From NCBI GenBank assembly GCA_963794165.1, contig CAWCCT010000005.1, forward strand, positions 434,001-498,000: a stretch of 64,000 nt of DNA. The letters run 5' to 3'. Origin of the DNA: PALSA-350 sp963794165. GTDB lineage: Bacteria > Acidobacteriota > Terriglobia > Terriglobales > Acidobacteriaceae. Below, piece after piece: positions 8,150 to 16,184 of this stretch; positions within the stretch are counted from its first letter, which is position 1, and each line of letters begins with the position of its first letter. Position numbers and translations under genes: made by a program. A model generated the notes under the pieces. That model was not told the DNA's origin, ran no database searches, and saw nothing but the letters and a program-made list of their open reading frames with translations.

Positions 8150-8494
8150 ATGGATATCTCCACTGCAGTCGCAACAGAACGTCCTGTCGAACTCCGCGCT
8201 GCGGTTCGCTTTCCACTGTGCGTACCGATTACTATTTGCACGGAAGGTGGAGACCTGCCGGCGGTTACGGAAAACATATCCGCCAATGGCGTTCTCTTTT
8301 CGCTTGCCACCTCTTTAGTGGTGGGCAGTATTGTGAGCTTCACCATCAAGATGCCGGCAGAGGCTATGGGCACCCCCACCGATGTTGTATTGCACTGCAC
8401 CGGCCGCGTGGTACGCTGCACACCAGATGTAAACTCAGAAGTAAAGACGACGCATGTCGCTGCGGTAATCGATAAGTATCATTTTAGTCACTGA
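8150..8494 (+). CDS. PilZ domain protein
   Basis: A 114-residue single-domain protein. RAAVRFPLCVPI near residue 16 fits the first PilZ motif (RxxxR) and NISANGVLFSL near residue 42 fits the second, (D/N)xSxxG. PilZ domains bind cyclic di-GMP and relay it to motility, adhesion or polymer secretion. The second arginine position of the first motif is ambiguous here, so binding should not be taken for granted. The next gene, a LuxR-type regulator, starts about 20 bases downstream, suggesting a two-gene operon. Confidence 0.85.
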   Translation: MDISTAVATERPVELRAAVRFPLCVPITICTEGGDLPAVTENISANGVLFSLATSLVVGSIVSFTIKMPAEAMGTPTDVVLHCTGRVVRCTPDVNSEVKTTHVAAVIDKYHFSH

Positions 8495-8515
8495 GTAATT
8501 TTGGTCTCTGAACCT

Positions 8516-9304
8516 ATGGTATCTGCCAAGCCTGAATTTCCTGATGCCGGTCCGTCCGACGGTCCTTATGAGCCCGACGAGGGCGCAGACAACGCTGCGA
8601 TACGGATTGTTCTCGCCGATTCGCAGGCGATTTACCGGGTAGGTATCCGGAAAATCTTTGCGCTCGAAGACGACATTCGTGTGATTGCCCAAGTCGATAC
8701 TCTGGCCGGCCTTCACGGCGCGATTCAACGCTTCCCAACCGATATGATCCTGCTCGAGGGCAATTTGATCGCGGGCACGGTCGATGCGATTCCCGAACTC
8801 GTTCGTCGCGCGCCGCAGCTCAAGATTATCGTTCAGTCGGCGCAGAACGATGAGTCCAACACTGTCGAGCTTTACCGCCGCGGTGTTCGTGGCATCATCC
8901 CGCGCTCCATCTCGCCTGACCTGCTGGTCAAGTGTGTGCGCAAGATCGCTGCCGGGGAGACCTGGATCGACAACCAGTCGATCAACTGGGTGATAGAGGC
9001 TTACCGGTCGCAGGCAACTGCGCTGACCAGCCCCCGAACCCAGCCGCGTCTCTCGCCTAAAGAGCTGGCCATCATCACCTGCATCACGCAGGGCAAGCGC
9101 AATAAGGAAATTGCCTATCAGCTCGGCACCACCGAGCAGGTAATCAAGAACTACTTGCGCAAGGTGTATGACAAGCTTGGCGTCTCCGATCGCCTGGAGC
9201 TGGCTCTCTATTGCCTGCATCATCAGCTGCACAAGAAGGCTGCGGGCACGGTGCCCGCGACCAATGTCCCGGCTGAGGCAATGGCGGTCAACGAGAAGCT
9301 TTAG
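8516..9304 (+). CDS. LuxR/NarL-type regulator with degenerate receiver domain
   Basis: A 262-residue transcription factor with a receiver-like domain (residues 28-150) and a LuxR helix-turn-helix (about 178-235, LSPKELAIITCITQGKRNKE). The receiver lacks the usual phosphorylation chemistry: the acidic pair is D35-S36, the acceptor position in DMILLEGNL is glutamate 81, and the conserved lysine is arginine 130 in GIIPRS. It probably works without phosphorylation, perhaps locked on. The ATG at 8516 is chosen over the TTG at 8501; neither has a strong ribosome site. It follows the PilZ gene closely. Confidence 0.9.
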   Translation: MVSAKPEFPDAGPSDGPYEPDEGADNAAIRIVLADSQAIYRVGIRKIFALEDDIRVIAQVDTLAGLHGAIQRFPTDMILLEGNLIAGTVDAIPELVRRAPQLKIIVQSAQNDESNTVELYRRGVRGIIPRSISPDLLVKCVRKIAAGETWIDNQSINWVIEAYRSQATALTSPRTQPRLSPKELAIITCITQGKRNKEIAYQLGTTEQVIKNYLRKVYDKLGVSDRLELALYCLHHQLHKKAAGTVPATNVPAEAMAVNEKL

Positions 9305-9388
9305 CTGCAGCCGTCACCCAACCTACGGGGGTTCCCCCACCCCTGGACTTTCTGATCCTCAATGGAAACTGCGATCGATGGGCAGCTT

Positions 9389-9559
9389 CTAGCGCGGTGC
9401 TCCGCGGAGCATCCAGAAGATCAGGGCGAACAACGCCGTAAAGAACACCAGCAGGAAGCCGCCGAGCGCTAAAGCTACCGTCCGTTGCTGTTCTGGTTTC
9501 GGCTTGGTTATGCCAAAGGCCCCAACGAAGCTCTCCATAAGGAAAATCAGCAGTTTCAT
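9389..9559 (-). CDS. Small single-span membrane protein (56 aa)
   Basis: A 56-residue frame starting MKLLIFLMESFVGAFGITK and ending in a strong hydrophobic helix, LGGFLLVFFTALFALIFWML, then RGAPR. The middle KPKPEQQRT linker is polar. It is convergent with the LuxR-type regulator, whose stop lies 85 bases away. A GGAG is present but about 14 bases upstream of the ATG, so the ribosome site is imperfect. Function unknown. Confidence 0.55.
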   Translation of the reverse strand: MKLLIFLMESFVGAFGITKPKPEQQRTVALALGGFLLVFFTALFALIFWMLRGAPR

Positions 9560-9615
9560 AGCCGCACCGACGCTCCAGTATCCCCCTGCACAGCTGTGGT
9601 ACGCTCAGCTTTGTC

Positions 9616-9765
9616 GTGAGCGATCGAGATCCACTGCCGAACCCTGCCCGCGAAGTTCTCCATGAGCCCCATCTCAACGCCGATGATCTGAAACAAGAAA
9701 TTGGCGACTCAGAAGCCTGGGATGAAGCCTCAGAGGATACCGAAGACGTCCCGCCCGAAGACTAA
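9616..9765 (+). CDS. Small acidic protein (49 aa)
   Basis: A GTG-started frame coding for 49 residues: MSDRDPLPNPAREVLHEPHL at the N-terminus and a very acidic C-terminal half rich in D and E, ending DVPPED. The composition is unlike random translation of GC-rich DNA. No strong ribosome site is seen and no family is recognised, so this remains a candidate gene. Confidence 0.38.
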   Translation: MSDRDPLPNPAREVLHEPHLNADDLKQEIGDSEAWDEASEDTEDVPPED

Positions 9766-9800
9766 TAGGGTCGCGTCGATCAACCACGGTTACAGTTAGA

Positions 9801-10811
9801 TTACCCTTGGGGCGTTTCCCATGCGCCCGATTCCGCGGCACGAAAAACCGCTTCGATGACTGCCATGTTTTTAATTGCGTCGTCGAGCGGAACCGGCACC
9901 TGGCTACCTTCACGCACGGCTCGAGAAAAAGCATCACCCTGAATCGTATATTGGTCGCAGACAGGGAAGGTTTCTATGGTGATGCCGCCGCCCATAAGGT
10001 CGCGGCCGTCGTCGATGAGAATCCGGCAAGGCCGGTCATTGGGGGCATTGAAGGGGATTTCGATTTCGATCCGGCCCTTTGTTCCGAAGATCTGCATCCG
10101 TTGGTACGGGACCAGCTGTGTGCTGCAAGTAAACGTCGCTTGCCCGGACGGGAACGCGAGGATGGCTGAGGTGAGCCGGTCTACCTGAAACTTCAGGTCT
10201 TTTTCCAGCATGGCCGACACCCGCAAAGGCTCTTCGGCGAAGAGGAAGCGCGAGGTATTGATTGGGTAGCAGCCAATGTCCATCAGCCCTCCACCACCGC
10301 ACGCAGCAATGTTACGAATGTTCTTGGGATCCGTATTGAAGTAACTGAAAAAGCCCTGGATGGTACGCAAGGTGCCGATCCGTCCGGAGGCAATCAGTTC
10401 GCGTGTCCGAACCCATTGCGGGTGGGTGCGGACCATGAAGGCCTCGCCAATCATGACTCCAGTGCGCTGTTGCACTGCCAACAGGTCTCTGGCTTCGGCT
10501 ACCGTCATGCTGATTGGTTTCTCGCACAGAACATGCTTTCCCGCTTCGGCGGCCTTGATGGACCAGGGGACGTGTAGCTGGTTCGGCAGCGGATTGTAAA
10601 CCGCTTCAATCAGTGGATCGGCCAGCAGCTCTTCGTACGAACCATAAGCCTTCCCGATGCCCAGGGCGCGGGCAGCTTCCTCGGCTCTATGGAGATCGCG
10701 CGAAGCGATCGCGGTCACCTCGCTCCAACCGCCTTTTTGCATGGCCGGCACTACTTTCTTAACGCCGATTCCGGCCGTGCTCAGAACTCCCCAACGGACT
10801 TTGTTTGGCAT
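9801..10811 (-). CDS. Gfo/Idh/MocA family oxidoreductase
   Basis: A 336-residue NAD(P)-dependent sugar or cyclitol dehydrogenase of the Gfo/Idh/MocA family. RWGVLSTAGIGVKKVVPAM forms the N-terminal nucleotide-binding turn, HVLCEKPISM carries the EKP motif with the catalytic lysine, and GGGGLMDIGCYPI is the central family block where the D and Y/H assist catalysis. The substrate cannot be inferred. It lies just downstream of the enoyl-CoA hydratase gene on the same strand, separated by 16 bases, so co-transcription is likely even though the chemistry differs. Confidence 0.9.
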   Translation of the reverse strand: MPNKVRWGVLSTAGIGVKKVVPAMQKGGWSEVTAIASRDLHRAEEAARALGIGKAYGSYEELLADPLIEAVYNPLPNQLHVPWSIKAAEAGKHVLCEKPISMTVAEARDLLAVQQRTGVMIGEAFMVRTHPQWVRTRELIASGRIGTLRTIQGFFSYFNTDPKNIRNIAACGGGGLMDIGCYPINTSRFLFAEEPLRVSAMLEKDLKFQVDRLTSAILAFPSGQATFTCSTQLVPYQRMQIFGTKGRIEIEIPFNAPNDRPCRILIDDGRDLMGGGITIETFPVCDQYTIQGDAFSRAVREGSQVPVPLDDAIKNMAVIEAVFRAAESGAWETPQG

Positions 10812-10827
10812 CCGAAAATGATAACGC

Positions 10828-11625
10828 TTACTTCTGCTTGCGGCCGGGCCACACCGGATCGCGCTTTTCCAAAAAGGCGCTCAGGCCCTCGCGGAAATCG
10901 GCGCTGTTGCGGATTTTTTCATTCCATCGGATCGCCCGCGCCAGGTCACGGTCGAGCCGTTCCTTGGCAAACGCGCTTAACATTTTCTTCACCGCACCCA
11001 TCGATTCCGGACTGTTCTTGAGCAACAGCGCTGCCAGCTCGTGGACCCGCGCCATCAGTTCCCCCTCAGGCACCACCTCGGTCACCAGGCCCATCGCCAG
11101 GGCCTCTCCAGCGTCCAGAATCCTACCCGAGAGCAGCAGAGCCTTGGCCTTTTTTTCCCCGATCATCTCCAGCAGAAACACCGAGACGATGGCGGGAATG
11201 AAACCAATTCTTACCTCTGAGTAGCCGAACCTGGCCGTGGGCGCGGCCAGGGTAAAGTCGCATAAGGTCGCCAACCCCGCTCCACCCGCGATGGCGGGAC
11301 CATTCACGGCTGCTATGGTCGGCTTCGTCAGCTCGTACAGCCGGCGCATCATCCACATGGCCGATTCGGCATCCGCCCTCTGATCCTCCGGGCGTTGATG
11401 GGTGAGCGACTTGAGATTTTCCAGATCCATGCCGGAACAGAAAGAAGTTCCCGCGCCGGTCAGCACGACCACTCCGCAAGGGCATACCCCTGCCTCTCCC
11501 AATGCGTGCGTCAGCTCGGCAATCAATTGCGGGTTGAGAGCATTCCTGCGCTCGGGCCGGTTCAGCGTGATGGTATGGATGCCGTCAGCTTCCTTGATTG
11601 CCAGGGTTGCGTAATTGATAGCCAC
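10828..11625 (-). CDS. Enoyl-CoA hydratase/isomerase family protein (methylglutaconyl-CoA hydratase-like)
   Basis: A 265-residue crotonase. NRPERRNALNPQL, GAGTSFCSGMDL and AAVNGPAIAGGAGLATLCDF are the usual CoA-pocket and oxyanion-hole blocks, and YSEVRIGFIPAIVSVFL follows. It is adjacent to HMG-CoA lyase and 6 kb from a carboxyltransferase like methylcrotonoyl-CoA carboxylase, so hydration of 3-methylglutaconyl-CoA in leucine breakdown is likely but inferred. The GTG start at 11625 (VAINYATLAIKEADG) has CAGGAG upstream and avoids overlapping the lyase gene, which the ATG at 11685 would do by 35 bases. Confidence 0.85.
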   Translation of the reverse strand: MAINYATLAIKEADGIHTITLNRPERRNALNPQLIAELTHALGEAGVCPCGVVVLTGAGTSFCSGMDLENLKSLTHQRPEDQRADAESAMWMMRRLYELTKPTIAAVNGPAIAGGAGLATLCDFTLAAPTARFGYSEVRIGFIPAIVSVFLLEMIGEKKAKALLLSGRILDAGEALAMGLVTEVVPEGELMARVHELAALLLKNSPESMGAVKKMLSAFAKERLDRDLARAIRWNEKIRNSADFREGLSAFLEKRDPVWPGRKQK

Positions 11626-11650
11626 GGTTCTCGAATGCTCCTGAGTGGTT

Positions 11651-12529
11651 CTAACACGCCTCGGCTGTACCAAATCGCTGCGCAAGGTTGCGGCCCATGC
11701 TCAGTAATGGTTCCAGCGGGCCCAAAGAGGGCAAGGCGGCGCCAAGCCTGCTTAGCTCAGCGATAGCGGCCTCGGTGGCTACATTGCCCACCAGTGCGTC
11801 CTGAGCAAAGGGGCAGCCGCCTTGTCCACCCAGCGCCATGTCCAGACGGCGGCAGCCCGCCTGGTAAGCCGCAGCCACCTTTTCTGCCGCCTGCTGAGGG
11901 CTGGCGTGCAGGTGGGCGCCGAGCTCGATTCCTGAAACTGCTTCGAGCACTGCGCGCAGCAGCGACTCGATTTGCCCCGGGCTGGCCAACCCCACCGTAT
12001 CGGCCAGCGAAATCTCTTTGAGGCCCAGGTCTTTCAACGATAGGCAGGCAGCCACCACGTCCTCTGGCCGCCACGGGTCGCCATAGGGATTGCCGAAGGC
12101 CATAGACAGATAGGCCACCACGCCGAGGCCTGCTCGCTCCGCCTGCCGGCATATCTCCGCGAGTGCCTGCCGTGCCTGTTCCAGTGTCTGTCTTTGGTTG
12201 CGCTCCAGAAAGGTGGCCGAGACAGAATAGGGGAAACCCAGGGTATGTACTGCTCCGCTGCGGATAGCTCGCTCCGCGCCTTGCTGGTTGACCACGATGC
12301 CGATAATCTCCACCTCGCTGGGCGGAGCAAGCAAAGCCAAGACCTGCTCTGAATCGGCCATTTGCGGCACGGCTGACGGGGAGACGAAGGAGACGGCGTC
12401 GATATGGCGGAAGCCGGCGGCAATCAGAGCGCGCAAATAATCGGCCTTCGCTTCGGCCGGAATGTGTTGCGGCATGGCCTGCCAGGCGTCGCGTGGGCAC
12501 TCGATAATCTTGACCGGCTGAGTTTTCAC
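11651..12529 (-). CDS. Hydroxymethylglutaryl-CoA lyase
   Basis: A 292-residue TIM-barrel lyase that would split HMG-CoA to acetyl-CoA and acetoacetate, the last step of leucine breakdown. The N-terminal VKIIECPRDAWQAMPQH replaces the more usual EVGPRDGLQNE, while ALGGQGGCPFAQDALVGNVA matches the catalytic-cysteine signature. The altered N-terminal block hints at an unusual substrate. The GTG at 12529 overlaps the stop of the upstream gene as GTGA, so coupled translation is likely; the ATG at 12613 would need an 88-base overlap. Confidence 0.82.
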   Translation of the reverse strand: MKTQPVKIIECPRDAWQAMPQHIPAEAKADYLRALIAAGFRHIDAVSFVSPSAVPQMADSEQVLALLAPPSEVEIIGIVVNQQGAERAIRSGAVHTLGFPYSVSATFLERNQRQTLEQARQALAEICRQAERAGLGVVAYLSMAFGNPYGDPWRPEDVVAACLSLKDLGLKEISLADTVGLASPGQIESLLRAVLEAVSGIELGAHLHASPQQAAEKVAAAYQAGCRRLDMALGGQGGCPFAQDALVGNVATEAAIAELSRLGAALPSLGPLEPLLSMGRNLAQRFGTAEAC

Positions 12530-12957
12530 TTCCGCGTTAGTAACCACAGTATGCCGAAGCCCAGCAGGTGGATCGCTGCTATTTGCGTCAGGGCTGTCCA
12601 CAGTGGCTTCCACCTCGCCGCCACGCTAACGTATAGCCCATAGAGTATCCATTGCGCATACAGCATTATCTGCGACCAGCTGTTGCTGCTCTGTTCGGAA
12701 AGGCCTAGCTGCGGCTGCTTGAGCAGCAGGGCATATGGGTAAAGGAGCTGCAATCGCAGCAGACCATCGGGCCCCATCAGGGGCAAGACCTCCGCGGTCT
12801 TGACCGCCGCTAAGGTGATCGCGACCCCTGCCAGCAGCGGCCACCAAGCTATCCAGCTGGAACGGGTCGCCTTCTTTTTTTTCTGCTTCTGGGTCGCGTC
12901 AGTGTCTGCGAGGTCATGTTCCGAGCATACCGAAGCGCGTAGGGCAAGCGGTCGCAA
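12526..12957 (-). CDS. Small membrane protein of unknown function
   Basis: A 143-residue protein with a polar, lysine-rich N-terminus (QKQKKKKATRSS) and three or so hydrophobic segments: WIAWWPLLAGVAITLAAV, IMLYAQWILYGLYVSV and IAAIHLLGFGILWLL. The stop codon overlaps the GTG of HMG-CoA lyase. I do not recognise it. The true start may be further inside, since the first 20 residues look unconserved. Confidence 0.6.
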   Translation of the reverse strand: MRPLALRASVCSEHDLADTDATQKQKKKKATRSSWIAWWPLLAGVAITLAAVKTAEVLPLMGPDGLLRLQLLYPYALLLKQPQLGLSEQSSNSWSQIMLYAQWILYGLYVSVAARWKPLWTALTQIAAIHLLGFGILWLLTRK

Positions 12958-13048
12958 TCAATAACGGCGCACCTTACTGATCACATGCGGACGAGTTCCT
13001 GATTCTGCCACGAAGGCCGAGTGCCCCACATCTCCGATTCCCTGCCAG

Positions 13049-13452
13049 CTCCCGCAAAATCGTCATCCTGACGCGGAGCGCCTCACGGATTATCGCCTGA
13101 CACAGCGCTGGGGCGCGGAGTCGAAGGACCTCGACGGTTCTTATCTCATCCATGCTGCTGGTACCTTTTCAACCACGGGAGCCAGAGAGCAGGAGGTGCT
13201 ACGGTACGTACTTGATGGTCACGGGTACATCTTTTCATGCACTGTAATCATCAGCAGAGTGCGAGCAGTTCTAGTTCCCGGCCCCGGGGAAAGACCGTGG
13301 CGACTCGGGCCGGGGCGGCCTTCGTGGTTGAGAAGGTACGAGCAGCATGGGTAAGTACGCACCGTCGGGGTCCTTCGACTCCGCGCCCCAAGCGCTGCGT
13401 CACGCGATCAATCTCTGAAGCGCTCCGCTTCGGGATGACAATTATGCGGGGG
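13049..13452. repeat. Long imperfect inverted repeat (family C relative)
   Basis: Arms of about 135 bases (13049-13185 and 13318-13452) are imperfect reverse complements. Matching blocks include GGTCCTTCGACTCCGCGCCCC, GCGCTCCGC(G/T)TCGGGATGAC and a CGTGGTTGA(A/G)AAGGTAC block near the centre. The whole gap 12958-13491 between a membrane protein gene and uppS is occupied by this and holds no gene. Its left margin (13010-13035) also carries a decayed piece of family A (GAGTGCCCCACATCTC). Confidence 0.65.
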
Positions 13453-13491
13453 TTTAGGGCACCCAGCCTCCTGGAGGGAAAGAGAAGCGTA

Positions 13492-14325
13492 CTAGCGGGG
13501 TACGAGAAAACTATCCGGGATGGGCGCTTCGTCAGATTCCTGGCGCTTGTTTAAACCACCGTAGCGGCGCTCTCGCCGCTGGTAATCGGCAATGGCTTCG
13601 AGCAAATGGATGCCCCGAAAATCCGGCCAGAAGCGTTCGGTAACGTAGATCTCGGAATAAGCCATCTGCCACAGCAGAAAATTTGAGACGCGAAACTCCC
13701 CGCTGGTGCGAACTACCAGGTCGGGGTCCGGCATGTGTGCTGTGTAAAGGTGCCGGCTGATATCTTCTTCGCTGATTTGTTCGAGCGTAAGATTTTTGGC
13801 GGCCGCTTCGCGGGCCAACGCCCTGACCGCGTCCACCAGCTCCGAGCGCGCGCCGTAATTGAGCGCCAGCGTCAACACGGTGCCATTGTTATGCGCCGTA
13901 GCTTCAGCCGCCCACTGCATTTTCTCCTGCACTTCGGAGGGCAGCTCATGAGTGCGCCCGATGTACGCGATGCGCACATTGTTGTCGTTCATGCGTTCGA
14001 CATTGTCGACCAGGTAAGAGCGCAGTAGACGCATGAGGAAGTTGACTTCAGTCTTAGGGCGGCGCAGGTTGTTTTCAAGCGAGAAGGCGTAGAGCGTGAG
14101 CCAAGGTAAATTGATGCGCGAGGCCGTTTCGACCACATATTGAACCGACTCCGCGCCTTGCTGATGGCCCAGGAAACGCCTGAGGCTGCGCTTGCCTGCC
14201 CAGCGGCCGTTGCCGTCCATGATGATGGCTACGTGCTGCGGCAGGCGAGCCGGATCCAGTTGGCGATAGATGGCCTGTTCTTCGGGAGATAGTTCGCCTA
14301 CGCGGCTCGGTGGCAGGAAGCGCAA
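13492..14325 (-). CDS. uppS: Isoprenyl transferase (undecaprenyl diphosphate synthase)
   Basis: A 277-residue cis-prenyltransferase that makes the C55 carrier lipid for peptidoglycan and other wall polymers. HVAIIMDGNGRWAGKR holds the catalytic aspartate, LTLYAFSLENNLRRP and NYGARSELVDAVR follow, and DLVVRTSGEFRVSNFLLWQ and YSEIYVTERFWPDF complete the C-terminal signature. The start is a TTG with GGAAAGG upstream. It is separated from cdsA-dxr-rseP, its frequent partners, which lie on the other strand 6 kb away. Confidence 0.95.
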   Translation of the reverse strand: MRFLPPSRVGELSPEEQAIYRQLDPARLPQHVAIIMDGNGRWAGKRSLRRFLGHQQGAESVQYVVETASRINLPWLTLYAFSLENNLRRPKTEVNFLMRLLRSYLVDNVERMNDNNVRIAYIGRTHELPSEVQEKMQWAAEATAHNNGTVLTLALNYGARSELVDAVRALAREAAAKNLTLEQISEEDISRHLYTAHMPDPDLVVRTSGEFRVSNFLLWQMAYSEIYVTERFWPDFRGIHLLEAIADYQRRERRYGGLNKRQESDEAPIPDSFLVPR

Positions 14326-14427
14326 AACGATTGCCTTTCCTTACGACCGTAGCACATGGTCCGCTCCCCCGCAAAACCGCTCAGTGACAGCGCGGAGGGG
14401 GTAGATCCACTGTGGGCGGGTACGGCG

Positions 14428-14964
14428 CTAGGCGCTTCTACGGCGGCCCATTGCCAGGTCGCGTACCTGGTTGAGGAACATGGAGCGCTGCAGCGTGTCC
14501 ATCTGCGAGATATACGGGGCAAGTTCGGCCAGGAAAGGATCGCCGAGAATCGACGCAGTCTCTTCATGCCGCCGGCTGCGCGCATCACGCAGGAGGTTGC
14601 ATATGTCGATCTCGAGCGCCGCCGCCAGCCGGGCCAGCGAAGACAGCGTCGGCATTGCCTTGCCATTCTCGATTTTGGAAATGTAGGTACGCGGCACCTG
14701 CATACGGCCAGCCAGTTGCCGTTGGCTCAGATTGCGTCCTTTGCGCAGATCGCGCACTGCGCGCGCCACCTGAAGGCCGTTATCTTCGGCGACAGCTTCT
14801 TCCGGCTCGCCGGCGAATTCCGGAACGAGCCGCTCCGGTTCTTCGACTTCGAGTGGTTTGTGGCAACGCCTACATAGAGAGTTCGCAGTGCGAAACTGAA
14901 CCAGAGTGCAGCGTTCACACCGAAGAACCTCACGCGCCTCGACGGTTGCTAAGTTAGTAGCCAT
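14428..14964 (-). CDS. XRE-family regulator with N-terminal zinc ribbon
   Basis: A 178-residue DNA-binding protein. The N-terminus has two CxxC pairs, CERC and CRRC, that should bind zinc. A helix-turn-helix of the XRE type follows near residues 70-125 (LSQRQLAGRMQVPRTYISKI). The C-terminal third is unknown. The start at 14964 (MATNLATVEAREVL) is preferred over 15045 because the upstream residues look random. Such proteins usually repress a few local genes; no partner is obvious here. Confidence 0.82.
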   Translation of the reverse strand: MATNLATVEAREVLRCERCTLVQFRTANSLCRRCHKPLEVEEPERLVPEFAGEPEEAVAEDNGLQVARAVRDLRKGRNLSQRQLAGRMQVPRTYISKIENGKAMPTLSSLARLAAALEIDICNLLRDARSRRHEETASILGDPFLAELAPYISQMDTLQRSMFLNQVRDLAMGRRRSA

Positions 14965-15211
14965 AATTTTTGTAACGGAGCGCCAGAGCAGGGCGTTCCT
15001 CAGTAGGAAGCGTTCTTTAGAGCACCTTGCACGCCATCGTGCCAAGTATTCCTTTAAAGACGGTCCCTACCTGATTCATGATTACAGTGATGCAGGGTAT
15101 CCTCAATGTCAAGTTAAAAAGTGGGGTCAAAGCGGAAAACGTGGTACGAATTTCGGAAGAAAGCCTAAAAAACACGGAACTCCACGGTTGTCTGTGCAAA
15201 AAGGTACCTAA

Positions 15212-15841
15212 ATGGCCGGAATAAGATACACGCGAACCGAAGCCTGGAAGCTGCTGAACGAGTACACGCAATCGCCCGGGTTGCTGAAACATGCGCTCGC
15301 TGTTGAGGCTTGTATGGGTGCTTACGGCGAACAGCAGGCGGCCACTCTCGAACTCAGCGCGGACCAAGCCAACGAGTTGCGCGAGACCTATCGCATCACC
15401 GGTTTACTGCACGATTTTGATTACGAAAAATACCCCAGCGCGGAAGAGCACCCTTTCGTGGGCAATAAAATCCTGGCGGAGCAGCAATGGCCGGAGGAGA
15501 TTCGCGAAGCGATTATGGGTCATGCTCAGTACTCCGGCGTGGCGAGAAAAACACACCTTGCAAAGGCCCTCTTTGCATGCGATGAGCTAGCCGGTTTTTT
15601 GACCGCAGTGTCACTCGTCAAGCCGACTAAATCGATCTTCGACGTAGACCCTCAGGGTGTGCGTAAGAAGATGAAAGATAAGGCTTTCGCACGCGGTGTA
15701 CACCGCGAAGACATCATCTCGGGCGCACAGGAATTAGGGGTGGATCTGGATGCCCACATCGGCTTCTGCATCGCTGCCATGCGCAGCCACGCTGAGGCGC
15801 TGGGTCTCGAAGGCGTAGCGGCTCCATCCCCTCTTCCGTAA
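15212..15841 (+). CDS. HD-domain phosphohydrolase
   Basis: A 209-residue HD-superfamily protein. The metal-binding histidines and aspartate are visible as LLKHALAVEA, ITGLLHDFDYEKYP, EEHPFVGNKIL and IMGHAQYSG, all in the first 115 residues. Such enzymes usually hydrolyse phosphomonoesters or nucleotides. The C-terminal half (KSIFDVDPQGVRKKMKDKAF) is also seen in the uncharacterised acidobacterial-type members I know. It stands alone, with a convergent gene downstream. Confidence 0.85.
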   Translation: MAGIRYTRTEAWKLLNEYTQSPGLLKHALAVEACMGAYGEQQAATLELSADQANELRETYRITGLLHDFDYEKYPSAEEHPFVGNKILAEQQWPEEIREAIMGHAQYSGVARKTHLAKALFACDELAGFLTAVSLVKPTKSIFDVDPQGVRKKMKDKAFARGVHREDIISGAQELGVDLDAHIGFCIAAMRSHAEALGLEGVAAPSPLP

Positions 15842-16184
15842 TTTTTTTCTCTTGGCTGAATCCAGCATGGCGGCTGCGTTGCCGGCGCCTTAGCGGCAAC
15901 GTATGCCGCCTCTGTCATGGTAACTATGGCAGTTGCTTATTAAGCAGGATGAACGATGACTCGCCGCTGCGCCGTCATCTCTCAGCAGCGAAGAGCCGCC
16001 CCGGGTCCACCCTTCGTTCGCAGAAAACAGAGTTTTTTTCTTGCGACCCTGCAGCCGAAGAAGGCTTATCCGCGGCACTCTTTCCTTTGCGGGAAGCCGC
16101 CCTCTGCAGTTTCTTTTTTACACGGCACGAGTTGCCGATGGGTAAGAGACGCGCTCACACTTTGGTGTTATTGGCGTGTGTGAT
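15842..16184. other. Gene-free stretch with a hairpin
   Basis: Between two convergent genes I see no supported gene. A double hairpin lies near 15868-15910: GTTGCCG pairs with CGGCAAC at 15878-15900, and an outer GGCGGC pairs with GCCGCC. It could slow transcription from either side, but no T run follows the stem in either direction. Confidence 0.4.
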
